Part shown: positions 21,312-32,663 of the stretch, piece after piece
Layout of the letters: every line of letters begins with the position of its first letter
Numbering within the stretch: the stretch's first letter is position 1
NCBI GenBank assembly: GCA_029204225.1
Contig: MU831835.1
Coordinates: 1 to 64,000, forward strand
Length of the DNA: 64,000 nt
Origin: Diphasiastrum complanatum
Taxonomy: Eukaryota > Streptophyta > Lycopodiopsida > Lycopodiales > Lycopodiaceae
Reading direction: 5' to 3'
Position numbers and translations under genes: made by a program
Notes under the pieces: generated by a model
The model's database searches: none
The model's input: the letters and a program-made list of their open reading frames with translations, nothing else
Told to the model about the DNA's origin: nothing

Positions 21312-22619
21312 CTAGAACATCTGAAAGGCTAGATTTGGGTTGGCCATGCTTCTATCAATTGGAGCTGAAAACCCAGGTTGAATTAATAATTGTTGGAGCT
21401 GCATTCTGGATTGAGCTGCAAGTGCAAGAGTTTCTTCTCCAGGGTTTTCTCTAGCTGTCAAAACAGCTGCAAGATACATCCGTCTTGCAAAGTCCATTTT
21501 CTTCAGGGCTTTCTGTTCATTTTCTAGTAGCCAAAAACCTTCTGTTTCCATGATTTCCTACTCCACAAGTGAGAACAGAATACTTCATCAGCTGCAAAAG
21601 TAAAACACTTAACATATGACAATTATAAGTTCTAGACATTGATACATTACGTATCTTCAGTGCTAACACGCTCCATGTCACATCGATTGGTTTATGTATT
21701 CGTGTGCTGGTATGAAGGACAAAAGAATACAATTGCTCACCTTCTTGAAGTTTTTGAGATCAGTTTCTGAGAAAGTGGATGCTTCTATACCAGGAGCTTG
21801 CACTTCCAACTTGCTGTGGAGAGAGTTCCCTTCATTATTCTTGCTGCTGAGGTCAAGATGATCCTTAAGCTGATAACGCAACGCTGCTACTTGACACCGA
21901 AGTGTATCGATTTCTTGCTCCATATTTGCAGTTTCTTCATTCTTTATAACAACATCTTCGTGAATACTTTGCAGCAGTGACCGCAAATCAGCAATTTCAT
22001 TCTGCAAGCACATATGTATATGGGTCAGTTCTGAAAATTTTATGCATAAGCATACTTGAGATGATGTCTCTGTGGGTAGATCTATGCGCAATGCAAACAA
22101 ATTTCGAAAGCAGTCATGAGGTTGCTGAAATTAAAGGCACAACACATCAGATCTACAGTTCAGAAAAGATGATCCATTTGTTGATAGAGGTACCTGTTTT
22201 TGAGACAAATGATACTGCTCAGAGTTAGACAGGCGTTCCTTTTTCAAAAGTTCCTGTTGTAGCTCATCTATTTTGGCCTGCATGTCACTGCTTGTAAGTT
22301 TGACAGCTTCTCTGCCATTGTTGGCTGGAATAGAATGCACTAAATGCAATTGATTCTCCTCATTTAGCTTTTCCTCAAGTAAACTGCTTCCATCAACTCC
22401 TTGGCCTGCCACTTCATCCCATGCACTCTCACGACTCCTGGTTCCAAAGCCATTTTGCAGCAGTTCCTCCACAGTTATATCCGAACCTGCAATGCCGGAT
22501 TCAAGCCCATTGAGCAGATGGCCATCTCCGAACAGATCGGATGGCTGCCTGATGGTGGGTGTGCTGCAGGCAATGAAGTCCTTCTCAGACAACTCAATTT
22601 TGTAGCGAGGGCTGGCCAT
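21312..22619 (-). CDS. Coiled-coil protein of unknown function, 3 exons, 310 aa
   Basis: Exons on the minus strand: 22619-22194 (142 codons, donor AACAG|GTACCT), 22001-21741 (87 codons, acceptor TGCTTGCAG, donor AAGAAG|GTGAGC) and 21557-21312 (81 codons plus TAG, acceptor GGAGTAG). All junctions are phase 0 and every exon is open. The protein begins MASPRYKIELSEKD and has a Ser/acidic N-terminal part. Heptad-rich stretches are DELQQELLKKERL (exon 1), EIADLRSLLQSIHEDV and TLRCQVAALRYQLKDHL (exon 2). A helical end, KALKKMDFARRMYLAAVLTARE and RMQLQQLL, suggests a self-associating or adaptor protein. I do not recognise the family; a PX/Rab-effector-like coiled-coil partner was considered but no lipid-binding domain is seen. 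An upstream exon before 22620 cannot be excluded. Intact exons and balanced codon use make this the most credible host gene. Confidence 0.65.
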
Positions 22620-23280
22620 CCAGTCCGGCTCAGTGCTTCCTCGGTTTATTCGGGGCTGTACTGGACACACCCATTACCCCTCTTGTCTTTTGGGGAGACC
22701 AGGGAGCTGTGAGCCACAATCTGGGTGGGGTATAGTTGTGTCAAAGCTGCCATTGTGATTGTATTTATGGCTATATCTGCCTTGATTTTCACAGCCCAGA
22801 TGATGATTTGCGAATGCCAGTCCCTTGAACGAGTTCTGTGAATGAATCACAATGCAATCTTACATAAACACAGCTTCTATTGCTGGCCTAAAACCAATTC
22901 TAGCTATAATTCTTTGGCGGCAGGAATGCACTGGCAGATTGGAGTGTGTAGCTTGCTCTTCCAGTTTTTCTCCAATTCTCGTTTCTGCAGTTTGACTTGT
23001 TGCTCTAAATTTGTTTGCTTATTTGTTTTTATACTGGCAACGTGCCAAGAGAAGTTACATGTATGAGAAAGTGTGAATGTTATCTTTTGCAGCCTCACGT
23101 CGGCTACACGTTCTTCCTTGTACTCAATCCTCCCTCATCCAGCTCAGCGGCATATCTCAACTTCAACACACATCACGTCTCTCTCTCTCTCTCTCTCCCT
23201 CTCTCTCTCATGCTCCACATATAGATATTTCTCCACGATCCAGATTCTTCTTCTAGTTGCTAGGCTAGAAAAAGTTTAGG
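22620..23280 (-). promoter_or_regulatory. Likely 5' flank of the coiled-coil gene
   Basis: Contains no supported coding exon. Minus-strand GCCATAAATACAATC near 22760 is a TATA-like sequence about 140 bp before the start codon, and a CT/GA tract lies at 23178-23211. Both are suggestive only. Confidence 0.3.
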
Positions 23281-23332
23281 GCATACATGGCTCAATCCAA
23301 ATCTTAAAGGCATCTTAAAGGCATAGGCATTA

Positions 23333-23359
23333 AGGCCCTTTTGGACTTAAAAAGGGCCT
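23333..23359. repeat. Perfect 10-bp inverted repeat (hairpin)
   Basis: AGGCCCTTTT and AAAAGGGCCT separated by seven bases. It may be the end of a decayed inverted-repeat transposon; no partner was found. Confidence 0.5.
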
Positions 23360-23412
23360 CCCAAAACAAGCCAAATTTTGCTTAATCCATTTTAATTAGT
23401 TTAACTAATCTC

Positions 23413-23567
23413 GTCTATGAGGCATTAATCCTTGAGTTTAATAAAGTTTGAATGCTATTTATATGGCTAACAAACATAGGATAATTAGGAATTATTATGT
23501 CTATGTGGCATTAATCCTTGAGTTTAATAAAGTTTAAATGCTATTTATATGGCTAACAAACATAGAA
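23413..23567. repeat. Tandem duplication of an 86-bp unit
   Basis: GTCTATGAGGCATTAATCCT at 23413 recurs as GTCTATGTGGCATTAATCCT at 23499. The copies differ at only two or three positions up to ACAAACATAG, so the duplication is recent. Confidence 0.85.
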
Positions 23568-24459
23568 TGGATTTTGTTTTTTTGTGGTTTTTCACCTAGA
23601 ATTCAAAAATTTTGCATGGAATTTATCAAAGCTACTGATCTAGTATGTTTTTCAGATTGTACTTAATGTTTTACAGTCATTATTGATAGGATCTAATGAT
23701 TGCATGTCGGTTGACAAGTCAAAAGGGTGCTTAAATCATGATTTTTAGCCAAAAATTGGGGTTTTTTAACTAGAAATGGTCTATAAAAACCATAATTGAT
23801 TGAAATCAAAACTTGTAGTGCTTGCATGTACATGATTTATAGGGATTTGGGTGTGATTCACTACAGCATTTTGGATGTTTTACCTGATTACCGAGGCTTT
23901 TATGAATGATTTTTTTTTAAAAAAACATCATAAACCTCAGTATACACCTTGGAGTATGCATCGGAAGGAGATCCTCGATAATTACCTCGATAATGAAGGC
24001 TTCGTCATCTCGTTTTCGCTTTGTTTAAAGCACGTATAGACCGAGGGATATAGGTATTTCCCACCCAAAAAGCTATTAGTGGCATGTCTTTTCCAAGGGA
24101 TAGGTATATCCCTTGGTATATCCCAAGCTTCAAAATGGCACCCTATTATGAGGGATTAAAAACCCAAACAAAAAAATTAGGGCTGAATGGAGCCAATTTA
24201 CTGGCTCCATTCTACCCTCAAAATGGACTCCATCCGACCCCAAGAGTCTTTTGCACCACTTCGTATGAAGTTGGTAAGCAAAATCATTTGTTCATAATTG
24301 TTAATGAACAAATTTTTAAATATTTGAGTTACATTTTACACACTTAAAAATTGATGAAGGAGACTTAACTTAAACCAATATATATTCATATATAAATGTT
24401 CCAAGTACAGAGATATGTTAAAAATTGGATTATTCAAACTGGATATGTTATCTAATTAG
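23568..24459. other. No gene seen
   Basis: AT-rich DNA. A short duplicated phrase GGGATATAGGTAT / GGGATAGGTATATCCC occurs near 24043-24110. No sustained frame. Confidence 0.45.
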
Positions 24460-25622
24460 ATCTAGTTGAGTCGTCCTCATCCTGACCATTGACGTCGCGA
24501 TCGGACTCATGTACTCCGATGCCTGAGATTGGGACTACGATACCTACATCCAATGAAGATGAGTCAGTTATTTGATAAATGTGATGAAAGTGAAAGTCAG
24601 GCCACATGAATGTAGTGAAGTTAAAATATATCTTCAAGCCATATATACCTCAAAATATCCATCGAAATGAAGGCACAAGGAAGAATGGAAGTTTGCAAAG
24701 AAAGAATTCTACGAAAATCCAGATCACTTCTAACAACAACGAGAGACGACTAGGTTAGTGACTGGAGACTTTAGGGACCTTCTCACCTTGAGAGTAGAAG
24801 TCAAGGTTCTCCGAGCGACCCCATTATAACCCTGTCAAATGGCTCCATTCTGCCATTGACGTCGCGATCAAACTCATGTGACTGCGACGCATGAGATTTG
24901 GACTGCGATACCTACATCCAATGAAGATGAGTCAGCTATTTGATAAATGTGATGAGAGTGAAAGTCAAGCCACATGAATGTAGTGAAGTTAAAATATACC
25001 TTGAAGCCATATATACCTCAGAATATCCATCAAAATGAAGGCACAAGGAAGACTGGAAGTTCGCAAATAAAGGATTCCGTGAAAATCCAAATTGTTTCTA
25101 ACAACAACAAGAGACGACTAGGTTAGCGACTGGAGACTTTAGGGACCTTCTCACCTTGGGAGTGGAGCCAAGGTTCTCCGAGAGACCCCGTTATAGCCTG
25201 TTAAATGGCTCCATTCTGCCATTGACGTCACGATCGGACTCATGTGACTGCGATGCATGAGGTTAGGACTGCAATACTTGCATCCAATGAAGATATATCT
25301 TGAAGCCATATAATATTCATCTGAATGAAGGCACAAAGAAGACTGGAAGTTTGCAATTAAAGGATTCGACAAAAATTCAGATCACTTTAACAACAACGAG
25401 AGGCAACTAGGTTAGCGACTTGAGACTTTAGGGACCTTCTCACCTTGAGAGTGGCCAAGATTCTCCAAGGGACCCCATTCTAACCATGTCAAATGGCTCC
25501 ATTTTGCCACTGACACGATCGGACTCATGTGACTATGATGCATGAGATTAGGACTATGATATCTACATCCAATGAAGATGAGTTAGTTATTTGAGAAATG
25601 TCTTGAGAGTGAAAGTCAGGTG
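24460..25622. repeat. Tandem repeat array, unit about 365 bp, about 3.2 copies
   Basis: The marker ATTGACGTCGCGATC..ACTCATGT starts units near 24487, 24857, 25221 and 25505. Each unit also carries CTACATCCAATGAAGATGAG, ATATATCTTGAAGCC-like, CAACAACGAGAGACGACTAGG and GACTTTAGGGACCTTCTCACC. Spacing is about 370, 364 and 285 bp; the third unit has an internal deletion near 25290. The fourth unit is partial and ends at GAGAGTGAAAGTCAGG (about 25621). No coding frame is conserved between units. Confidence 0.85.
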
Positions 25623-25755
25623 ATAATCTTCACGAAATATTGTATTGCAACTTGATAACATTGCTAGGGAAAACAAAACTCAAACTGTACTAGCTTACTT
25701 ATCGATGTTGGTAAAAAAAAAAATTAAAAATAAAAATAGGATTTTTGTTGGTAGG

Positions 25756-26774
25756 TGTGGTGGCCTAGTCGTTGTAGATTTTCACAAAATCAATGAATTA
25801 AGTAGTATAAAAGGTTTGATCGTTCCCCAAGAGAGAGAATAATCTCATCTTTTGTATGATAAATGTATGTATGATGGTAAACGGACTGGGATGTGTAATA
25901 TTCACAGTGAATGCTACAGCAACATATCTGCTTATCCAAAGATATTTGGGTAAATTGGCATCCAGGAACACCAATGATGAAACGATTTGATCAAGGTCCG
26001 CAATTGTAAAGATTACTTTATCTTTCACGCTCTTTGAATATCAGTTAAGCAATCAGATCAGACAACAACTAGCAAATAGATTCATCAAACAGAATCGCAT
26101 TGGCTAAAGATTCATCTTAATCAAACATAGAGAATTAGTTCTTATCGTAGGAAGCAAACAGAACAAAGCATCAAACAAGTTCATTATTTAAACACATAGC
26201 TCATTCATAATTGAAAGAAGTTCTGATATAGGTTATTCTTAACAGCTTTAGCTAATTCCCTGCACACATTAGTCAGACTTGTTGATTGTTGGTGATGCCT
26301 GAAAATCCACGTTAGAGTGGCTGAAATTCAGTAAAACATGAGAAACATGTGTGACGCAAACAGAACAGTATCGCAAACAGTTACAGATCATACAGAGTGT
26401 ATTCGCTCAATTGATAAGAAGTAATACTGTAAAAGATGACAGAGGAGAAGTATGCTCAAGTTATAGAAACCTGCTCTTCTCTCTCTATTGGTACTCAGAA
26501 CTGTGCAAATGCGTAAGTACAATGGCACGAAGTGTCGACCTTATAGGAACGATCATCGGCCTCGATGTTGTTTACCAACCGTCAAAATGTCGGTTGAGAT
26601 CCGCTACTATGTCTCTATAGAACGTCGCAAATTTTACCCTATATGTGAATCTACAAAGTGAAAATAGGCCTTTACATGAATTTAGGCACTATAGCACATA
26701 TACATGTATAAAAATTAAAAAGATTTACAATATATAACAATAACTTGGATAATGTGGGATCATAAGGCTCCACA
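25756..26774 (-). repeat. 3' LTR of gypsy element 3
   Basis: On the minus strand it starts TGTGGAGCC and ends GGCCACCACA, so TGTGG...CCACA forms a 5-bp terminal inverted repeat over 1019 bp. It aligns with 30012-30872 for about 860 bp with roughly 90% identity by eye. The segment CCTTTTATAC near the LTR end is shared too. A polypurine tract adjoins its start. Confidence 0.85.
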
Positions 26775-26787
26775 TATCCCCTTCCTC
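26775..26787 (-). other. Polypurine tract
   Basis: Minus-strand GAGGAAGGGGATA directly before the 3' LTR start TGTGGAG; this is the usual plus-strand DNA primer of retroelements. Confidence 0.7.
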
Positions 26788-26954
26788 AACTGTGCAGCGG
26801 CTCGCAAACAATTTATCTTTCTTCTCTGTCGCTTTCTGCTGGTTGGCTTGTTATGAAAAATAGCCTTAGCTCGGGCTTCATTTTCTTCATTAACTTGCTC
26901 TAAGGTCATTCCTTTTGTAGCAAGGTCATAATTATTCTTCTGATTGTAATCTTC

Positions 26955-27400
26955 CTAGAATGACAGATTTGGATATCCTCCCATTCCTTGATTTCCCAAT
27001 GGTGCAAGAGGGTTACCTATCAAAGTGTTGTTTACAAGGTGCGTGTACCAACTATCTTCAAAAAGGATTTCAGACATCTCAGTAGAAGGGACAGTTAGTG
27101 AGACGGCAACATATGTATATTCTGGGAAATTTTCTTTAATGTACAGTTGTTGAACAGATAAAAGGGCATAAGAAATGAGAGAAGTAATATTTACATAATT
27201 GTAAGTGTGATATGGTCTGGTTATTGGATTAGTGGAGCAAAGTATATTATTTGTTTTGACTTCCTCCAAATAATGAGAATAGTTAGCTTCCCAATCTGTG
27301 TAGATTTCCCACAGATCAGGGAATAATAGCTTTGTTTAGGACTAGAGACAACTTCTTTAACATCAAAAATGTTAATTGAGTCTAACTTATTCAGATACTC
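26955..27400 (-). pseudogene. Conserved orfX before the gypsy 3' LTR (copy 1)
   Basis: Minus-strand frame ending at 26955, 168 bp before the polypurine tract. It encodes LWEIYTDWEANY, then TYNYVNITSLISYALLSVQQL and LYIKENF. The fragment at 42476-42871 has LWELYSDWEAGY and TYFVTHFGTLVG..LTTMQSLYMDGSF at the same spacing, also just before an LTR. A frame change near 27310 separates the N-terminal part (NIFDVKEVVSSPKQSYYS) from the rest. I do not recognise the domain. Position and conservation suggest an extra ORF of this gypsy lineage, comparable in place to the additional ORFs described in Athila/Tat elements, but no transmembrane envelope features are seen. Confidence 0.5.
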
Positions 27401-27404
27401 ATCC

Positions 27405-27505
27405 TGAGGTAAATAAGGAGTGATAAACTACTGTTCAATATCTTGGCTCTGGCAGTATTCCTTGAACTCGGTATATTGTTTTCAAATGTTTTTAGGCATT
27501 CTAAA
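27405..27505 (-). pseudogene. Integrase-like scrap, copia type
   Basis: Minus-strand translation gives YTEFKEYCQSQDIEQ, a stop, then FITPY. The same words occur in the copia integrase remnant at 30880-31195 (FKEYCQSQGIEQQFITPYSPQ). It is therefore a short copia integrase fragment lying inside gypsy element 3. Confidence 0.55.
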
Positions 27506-27632
27506 ATATATATATACAAGGATCCTGCGATCACATGGATATAGTTAGTTTGCACATTGAACTTATTCTGAACAATGGCAAAAGCAAGGATAAATGTCTT
27601 AAGGTGGGTGCTATTCTATGATGAATGTCTGA

Positions 27633-29985
27633 TTAATATGTTGTTTCTTTAGTCATTATGTTTACGCTAGATCCAAAATCTATGGGTACACTATCTAAGA
27701 TGCAGCCATTGATTACTACTTGGATCTTTGGTTGACCTTCATCACCGTAATTAACTAATCCTACGTTGACTAATGGTAACTTTGATTTTCTTTTCTTTTT
27801 CTTTTGCAAAAATTGCTTAATTTCTTTCTTGTAATATTGATTATTATCTAATAATTGTTTAAAAGTTATATTGGGCATTTTGGAGACAAGGTCTTCTACT
27901 ATATCATTAGAACAATTTCTAAGAGGCGACGGATCTCTAGGTATCTCGCTACTTATAACTAGATCTGAAAATGTTATTTTTTTAACTTTTCTAGTTTCTT
28001 CGTCTAAAAACTTTTTAGCTTCTGAACTAATATCAACATCATAATGTTTTTCAGTAGGCCTATCAAGGTCTAATTCTTTACTATTAGGAATTTTTATTAA
28101 TTGTTCTGCGACCTTGGCTTTTTTTGTTGCAATTTTTGCATTTTTTGTAGTTTTCGAAAATTTCGTCTTAGTTTTCTTCTTATCTTTAAGAGTTAAAGAA
28201 TCTTTACTACTTCTAGTAGTTACTTTATTTATTTCTACATCTAAATCTGGCCATTGATTGTTTTGATCTAATGATTCAGACTCTACTTCTATCTTCTGAA
28301 CTATCATGTCAGTGTTAGTTTTAGATGGCCGAGGGTCATCTTCTCTAGGCGAGTTTACAAACCTTGGTTTAGACCGCGATTGTTGTGGCTGAAGACATTC
28401 AGCAGTGACATGGCCTTCGCCTTTACAGTTAGCGCAGAGTGGCACACATCCTACTGACCTCCTGGGTTCAGGGCAATCAAGGGAATAGTGACCCGGGGCT
28501 CCTCAATTGTAGCACGGACCTCTTACTCTGGGTGGTGGAGTGGAATCTCATGTCCCACCCCTACACAAAATAGTGTACTGTTGACCAGTACGCTGTTTCG
28601 GTATAATGGTTTTTTGGTTAGTAGGAGTTGCAGTATAAGCTACCTCCTCATGATTATTAATCGGACAGAGGAATAATTCCTCTTATAAATAGTTCTTCTG
28701 TAAACTGGGACAGTTGGTCTTAGAATGACCTTCCTTCCCACAAGCGGTATACCAAACATTGGCGTTAAGCTTTGCTTTCTTTCGCTTGACTTTAACATCA
28801 AACATTTGGACCTTTAAATCACTCATTCTTTTGCTAACATCTCAACACTTTTCCTTAATGGATCCATCTTTTCAAATTTCTCCATTCTTTTCTTCCTATC
28901 TGAGTTCCTATTCTTGGATTTCCTATAAGAAGATTATTTTTCTGATGAAGAAGAATAAGATGAATACTTTGAAGATTCTTTCTCATCCGCTGAATTAGAT
29001 TTTGATTCAGAATCAGTAGATGATTCTGATTCTTTTGTACATTTTAATTTATGCTTTTTACTATTTCTTTCATTTCTCCGTCTATGAGAAATTCGAGAAG
29101 TTTCTTAATTCTCGGCAGAGGGGATGACATCTTCCAAAGAAGTCATCAAACCCTGTCAACAATAATGATCCATTTTCTTAGGCAAACTGCCCAAGAACCA
29201 TTTGTGTTGCATAGGGACCAGATATAGGCTCCTAGCTTTTCTATTAAATTCTTAACTCTACGAATATACTTCCTAAGTGATTCTTTCAGTTTTTTCTCAA
29301 CAGAATTAAGCTGAGCCAACAATCTAGTGGAATATCCTATCTCCCTAAACTATTTAAGGAATGCTGCTAAAGCATTCCAAGTATTAACCATTTTCGGTAC
29401 TAATTGACTGTACCAAATCCTAGCCTGCTTCCGCAGAAAACCTGGCAGAATTCTAACTTTATCCTCATCCGTATGTTCTTTGTTTGCTATGGTAATGGAT
29501 TCAAACTGCGACAAATAACTATCCACATCTTCAGATGATGATCCCTTAAAGAAATCGTATCTGATTTTTGTAGATGTGGGTGGCGCTGGGTTAACCATAT
29601 TATCAGATGGTGGTGAACTAGGTGTACTTGGAGGACTTGGAGGATTAGAATCTAGACTACGCTCATATAATGGTTCTGAAGAGGAAGATTTTGATTCTGA
29701 ACTTGGTTCGGAAGTAGAATCAGACGAATCTGATTCAGATGAATCTGTAGGACTTGGTCTTTCAACGGATCTTTTCTCAAATGAATCTACAAATGTTGTA
29801 GTAGCGTTTAGAAGATCATTAAACGCTTCGGGTGTTAATCTTGCTCTAACTGGCGAGTTTTGCTAATTCTACAAATACAAATCTTTAGATTTCCTATATG
29901 CTTCTAATCGTTGTGCATGCTCTAAATGTTTTTGTTCAATAGTTGCTTGAGAGTATGTTTTACTATATTGCAAAAGATGAAATTC
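27633..29985 (-). pseudogene. Gypsy gag-protease (element 3)
   Basis: Minus strand from the primer site at 29989. The N-terminal helix (QATIEQKHLEHAQRLEAYR) is followed by two stops, then a Ser/Glu/Pro-rich linker. The capsid starts KIRYDFFKGSSSEDVDSYLSQF (29560), with RKQARIWYSQLV and VNTWNALAAFLK. After a frame change and a Ser/Lys-rich linker come three zinc knuckles: YTACGKEGHSKTNC near 28745 (first Cys lost), CYN-stop-GAPGHYSLDC near 28515 (second Cys codon now TGA) and the intact CANCKGEGHVTAEC at 28435. The frame 28445-27633 then has a Lys-rich linker and the protease core PIDFGSSVNIM, where the catalytic D-T/S-G reads D-F-G. RT, RNase H and integrase of this element are absent. Confidence 0.85.
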
Positions 29986-29988
29986 ATC

Positions 29989-30006
29989 TCCCCGGCAATG
30001 GCGCCA
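29989..30006 (-). other. Primer binding site, tRNA-Asp type
   Basis: Minus-strand TGGCGCCATTGCCGGGGA, one base off the Athila-type site complementary to tRNA-Asp, five bases after the LTR end. Confidence 0.85.
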
Positions 30007-30011
30007 AATTA

Positions 30012-30872
30012 TGTGGTGGCCTAGTCATTATAGATTTCCACAAAAACAATGAATCAAGTGGTATAAAAGGTTTAATCGTTCTCCAAGAGAGAGAATAATC
30101 TCATCTTTTGTATGATAAATGTATGTATGATGGTAAACGGACTGGGATGTGTAATATTCATAGTGCATGCTACATCGACATATCTGGTTATCCAAAGATA
30201 TTTGGGTAAATTGGCATCCGGGAACACCAATGATGAAACGATTTGGTCAAGGTCCGCGATTGTAAAGATTACTTTATCTTTCAGGCTCTTCGGATATCAG
30301 TTAAGCAATCAGATCAGACAGCAACTAGCAAATAGATTCATCAAACAGAATCGCATTGGCTAAAGATTCCTCTTAATCAAACACAGAGAATTAGTTCTTA
30401 TTGCAGGAAGCAAATAGAACAGAGCATCAAACAAGTTCATTATCTGAACACATAGCTCATTCATAATTGAAAGAAGTTTTGATATAGGTTATGCTTAACA
30501 GCTTAGGCTAATTCCCTACACACATTAATTAGACTTGTTGTTTGCTGGTGACACCTGAAAATCCGCGTTAGAGTGGCTGAAATTTAGTAAAACATGAGAA
30601 ATATGTGTCACACAAACATAACAGTATTGCAAACAGTTACAGATCATACAGAGTGTTTTGGCTCAATTGATAAGAAGTAATATTGTAAAAGATGGCAGCG
30701 GAAAAGTATGCTCAAGTTATAGAAACTTGCTCTTCTCTTTCTATTGATACTCAGAACTATGCAAATGCGTAAGTACAATGGCACGAAGTGTCGACCTTAT
30801 AGGAACATTCACCTGCCTCAATGTTGTTTACCAACTGTCAAAATGTCGCTTGAGATCCGCTACTGCATCTTC
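30012..30872 (-). repeat. 5' LTR of gypsy element 3, truncated
   Basis: Pairs with 25756-26615 base for base with modest divergence. About 160 bp at its transcriptional start are missing: similarity ends at GATCCGCTACTGCATCT and copia integrase sequence begins. The pair identifies the intervening 3.2 kb as one internally deleted element. Confidence 0.85.
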
Positions 30873-30879
30873 ACAGAAG

Positions 30880-31195
30880 TCTTAGAGCCTGTCCACACCT
30901 CATGGAGTGTCTCAAACATCTGTTCTGGATGTAAGCTGTAGTGGAAATAGCTTCGGCCTAGAATCTCTTGGGCAGCGATGCATGCGCTAGCATACATTTG
31001 GCTGATTCAACCAAGGTGCAGTTCTTCATCTCGGCTAAGCCATTGGATTGAGGACTATAAGGAGTGATGAATTGCTGCTCAATGCCTTGGCTTTGGCAGT
31101 ACTCCTTAAAACTGGTAGAGATATATTCTCGACCATTGTTTGACCTTAGGGCCTTGATCGTCCTTCCAGTTTCCTTTTCTGCACGCTCGTTTTCC
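30880..31195 (-). pseudogene. Ty1/copia integrase fragment
   Basis: Minus-strand translation shows the integrase core: ETGRTIKALRSNNGREYIS, FKEYCQSQGIEQQFITPYSPQ and NGLAEMKNCTLVESAKCML. The second Asp of the D-D-E triad is replaced (RSNNG for RSDNG), and the Glu of LAE is kept. It ends in a stop near 30963. It joins the gypsy LTR on one side and CACTA copy A on the other. Confidence 0.75.
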
Positions 31196-31390
31196 TAGTT
31201 TAACACATTGTATTTTTGAAGAGCGTAACAATGGCATGGAAGATTGTTTTACTAGATTCGTTAAAGGTACTTATGTGATGGTTTGTGCTTGTAAATCATT
31301 GCAAGCTGGAGATGAATTATTTATTAGCTATGACTATAATGGTCCATTGCCATCTATCATACAAAATGTAATGAACTATATTTTGTAAAT
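31196..31390 (+). pseudogene. SET-like domain fragment, CACTA copy A
   Basis: The open frame encodes PSLTHCIFEERNNGMEDC, TYVMVCACKSLQAGDELF and ISYDYNGP, then a TAA stop. The G-(D/E)-E-L-x-x-x-Y-D-Y block is the signature of the SET methyltransferase C-terminal part, with the last Tyr being the catalytic one. The same frame, stop and 3' sequence occur in copy B at 59158-59694. The N-terminal half is missing, cut at the copia integrase junction. Confidence 0.6.
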
Positions 31391-31587
31391 AAATGGTGTA
31401 ATTTTTGTTGTAATTAAATGGTGTGAATTTTTGGCTATGCAATGTCTTTTGTTAATAAAATAGTGTAATTTTTAATGTAATTAAATGGTGTAATTTTTGT
31501 TGTAATCAAATGGTGTAATTAAATGGTATAAATTTTCATATATTAACATGATTTATATATTGCATGATGTTTTCAATGTTTATAGCA

Positions 31588-32663
31588 TTATGGAGACGAA
31601 GACGATTTTGGAGGGCCTAGACTTGCTACGTTTTTTAAACAAGATAGAGAAACATGACAAAAAATGCAACAAGCATCATTGGAGTATCTTCGTCGACGAT
31701 CAACGTGAGCCAATGAAATGACATTCCAATCCAAGAAGACAATCATTCCTTTGAAACGGAAGATGATATAATGCAGGATTTGATACATCCGTACTATCCT
31801 CCTCATGAGACCAATCCAATCGATAGAAATGATGCACAATACAATTATAGACAAGAAGCTAACTTCACAACTCAAGAAAATGTCAAAGACATGAGAACTG
31901 AAGCCATAACCCCTGTATATGAAGGGGCAAATATTTCTAGACTGTCAGCATGCTTGCTCATCCTAAATCTTCAAGTTGTGTACAAATGGAGTAATCAACG
32001 TGTTGATGCATTATTCAGGTGACTATTCATTTAGCTTTAATATTTTTTGTTTCTATTCAATACTAACTGGTTGACAAAGTTTGTAGCACTATTTGACATT
32101 CGACATAGGTTGTTACGTTCACTATTACTCGAGGGCAATACAATTCCAAATTCAAGGAAAGATGCTAAAAAAATATTGGTGATGCTTCGATTGGACTACA
32201 ATTGCATTCATGCATGTCCAAATGATTGGATATTATACAAGGGTGTACATCAATCAAAAACAAGTTGCCCTAAGTGTGAATCTCCATGATGTTGACAAGA
32301 TGTGCAAGGAACCAAAATTGCATCCAAGAATCTGTGCCATTTTCCAATAGTTTTGCACATCCAACACATGTTCTGTTGCTAGTCCTTGGCCAAATTGATG
32401 GATTGGCATGTTCGAAATAAATCCACTGATGATGTCATGACAACACCATGTGATAGTATGGCTGCAAAACACATTGAAGAAGAGTGGCCGATATTTCGTA
32501 CACAGCCAAGACATTTAAGACTTGGGTTGGCCATGGATGGTATTAAGCCTCATGGCTATCGATCTTCTACTTGGACAACATGGCCAGTGATGCTTGTGAA
32601 TTACAACATACCTCCATGGATTATAGTGAAAGAAGGTCATTCTTTACTTGCTCTCATCATTCA
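31588..32663 (+). pseudogene. CACTA (En/Spm) tnp2-type transposase fragment, copy A
   Basis: Parallel to copy B: an upstream exon with QKMQQASLEYLRRR, then DIMQ-like acidic sequence (31770) and PVYEGANISRLSACLLILNLQVVYKWSNQ at 31910. After an intron ending near 32108 comes LLRSLLLEGNTIPNSRKDAKKIL and the tnp2 hallmark NCIHACPNDWILYKG..SCPKCESP (32215-32289). A stop follows, then MDWHVRNKSTDDVMTTPCDSMAAKHI, HLRLGLAMDGIKPHG and WTTWPVMLVNYNIPPW. These match the Transposase_21 family. The copy ends at 32663, within the coding region, so the C-terminal half is missing. Confidence 0.85.

Noticed and set aside
21312-22619. Assignment of the coiled-coil gene to the plant EREX/PX-domain family
   Set aside because: Only generic coiled-coil similarity; no PX lipid-binding domain or distinctive motif is visible.
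24460-25622. Tandem units considered as a CRISPR-like array
   Set aside because: Units are 285-370 bp with no short repeat-unique spacer pattern, and the DNA is plant nuclear.
29576-29866. Acidic plus-strand frame with an E/D/S-rich stretch
   Set aside because: It is the antisense of the Ser/Glu-rich gag linker of gypsy element 3, which explains its composition.
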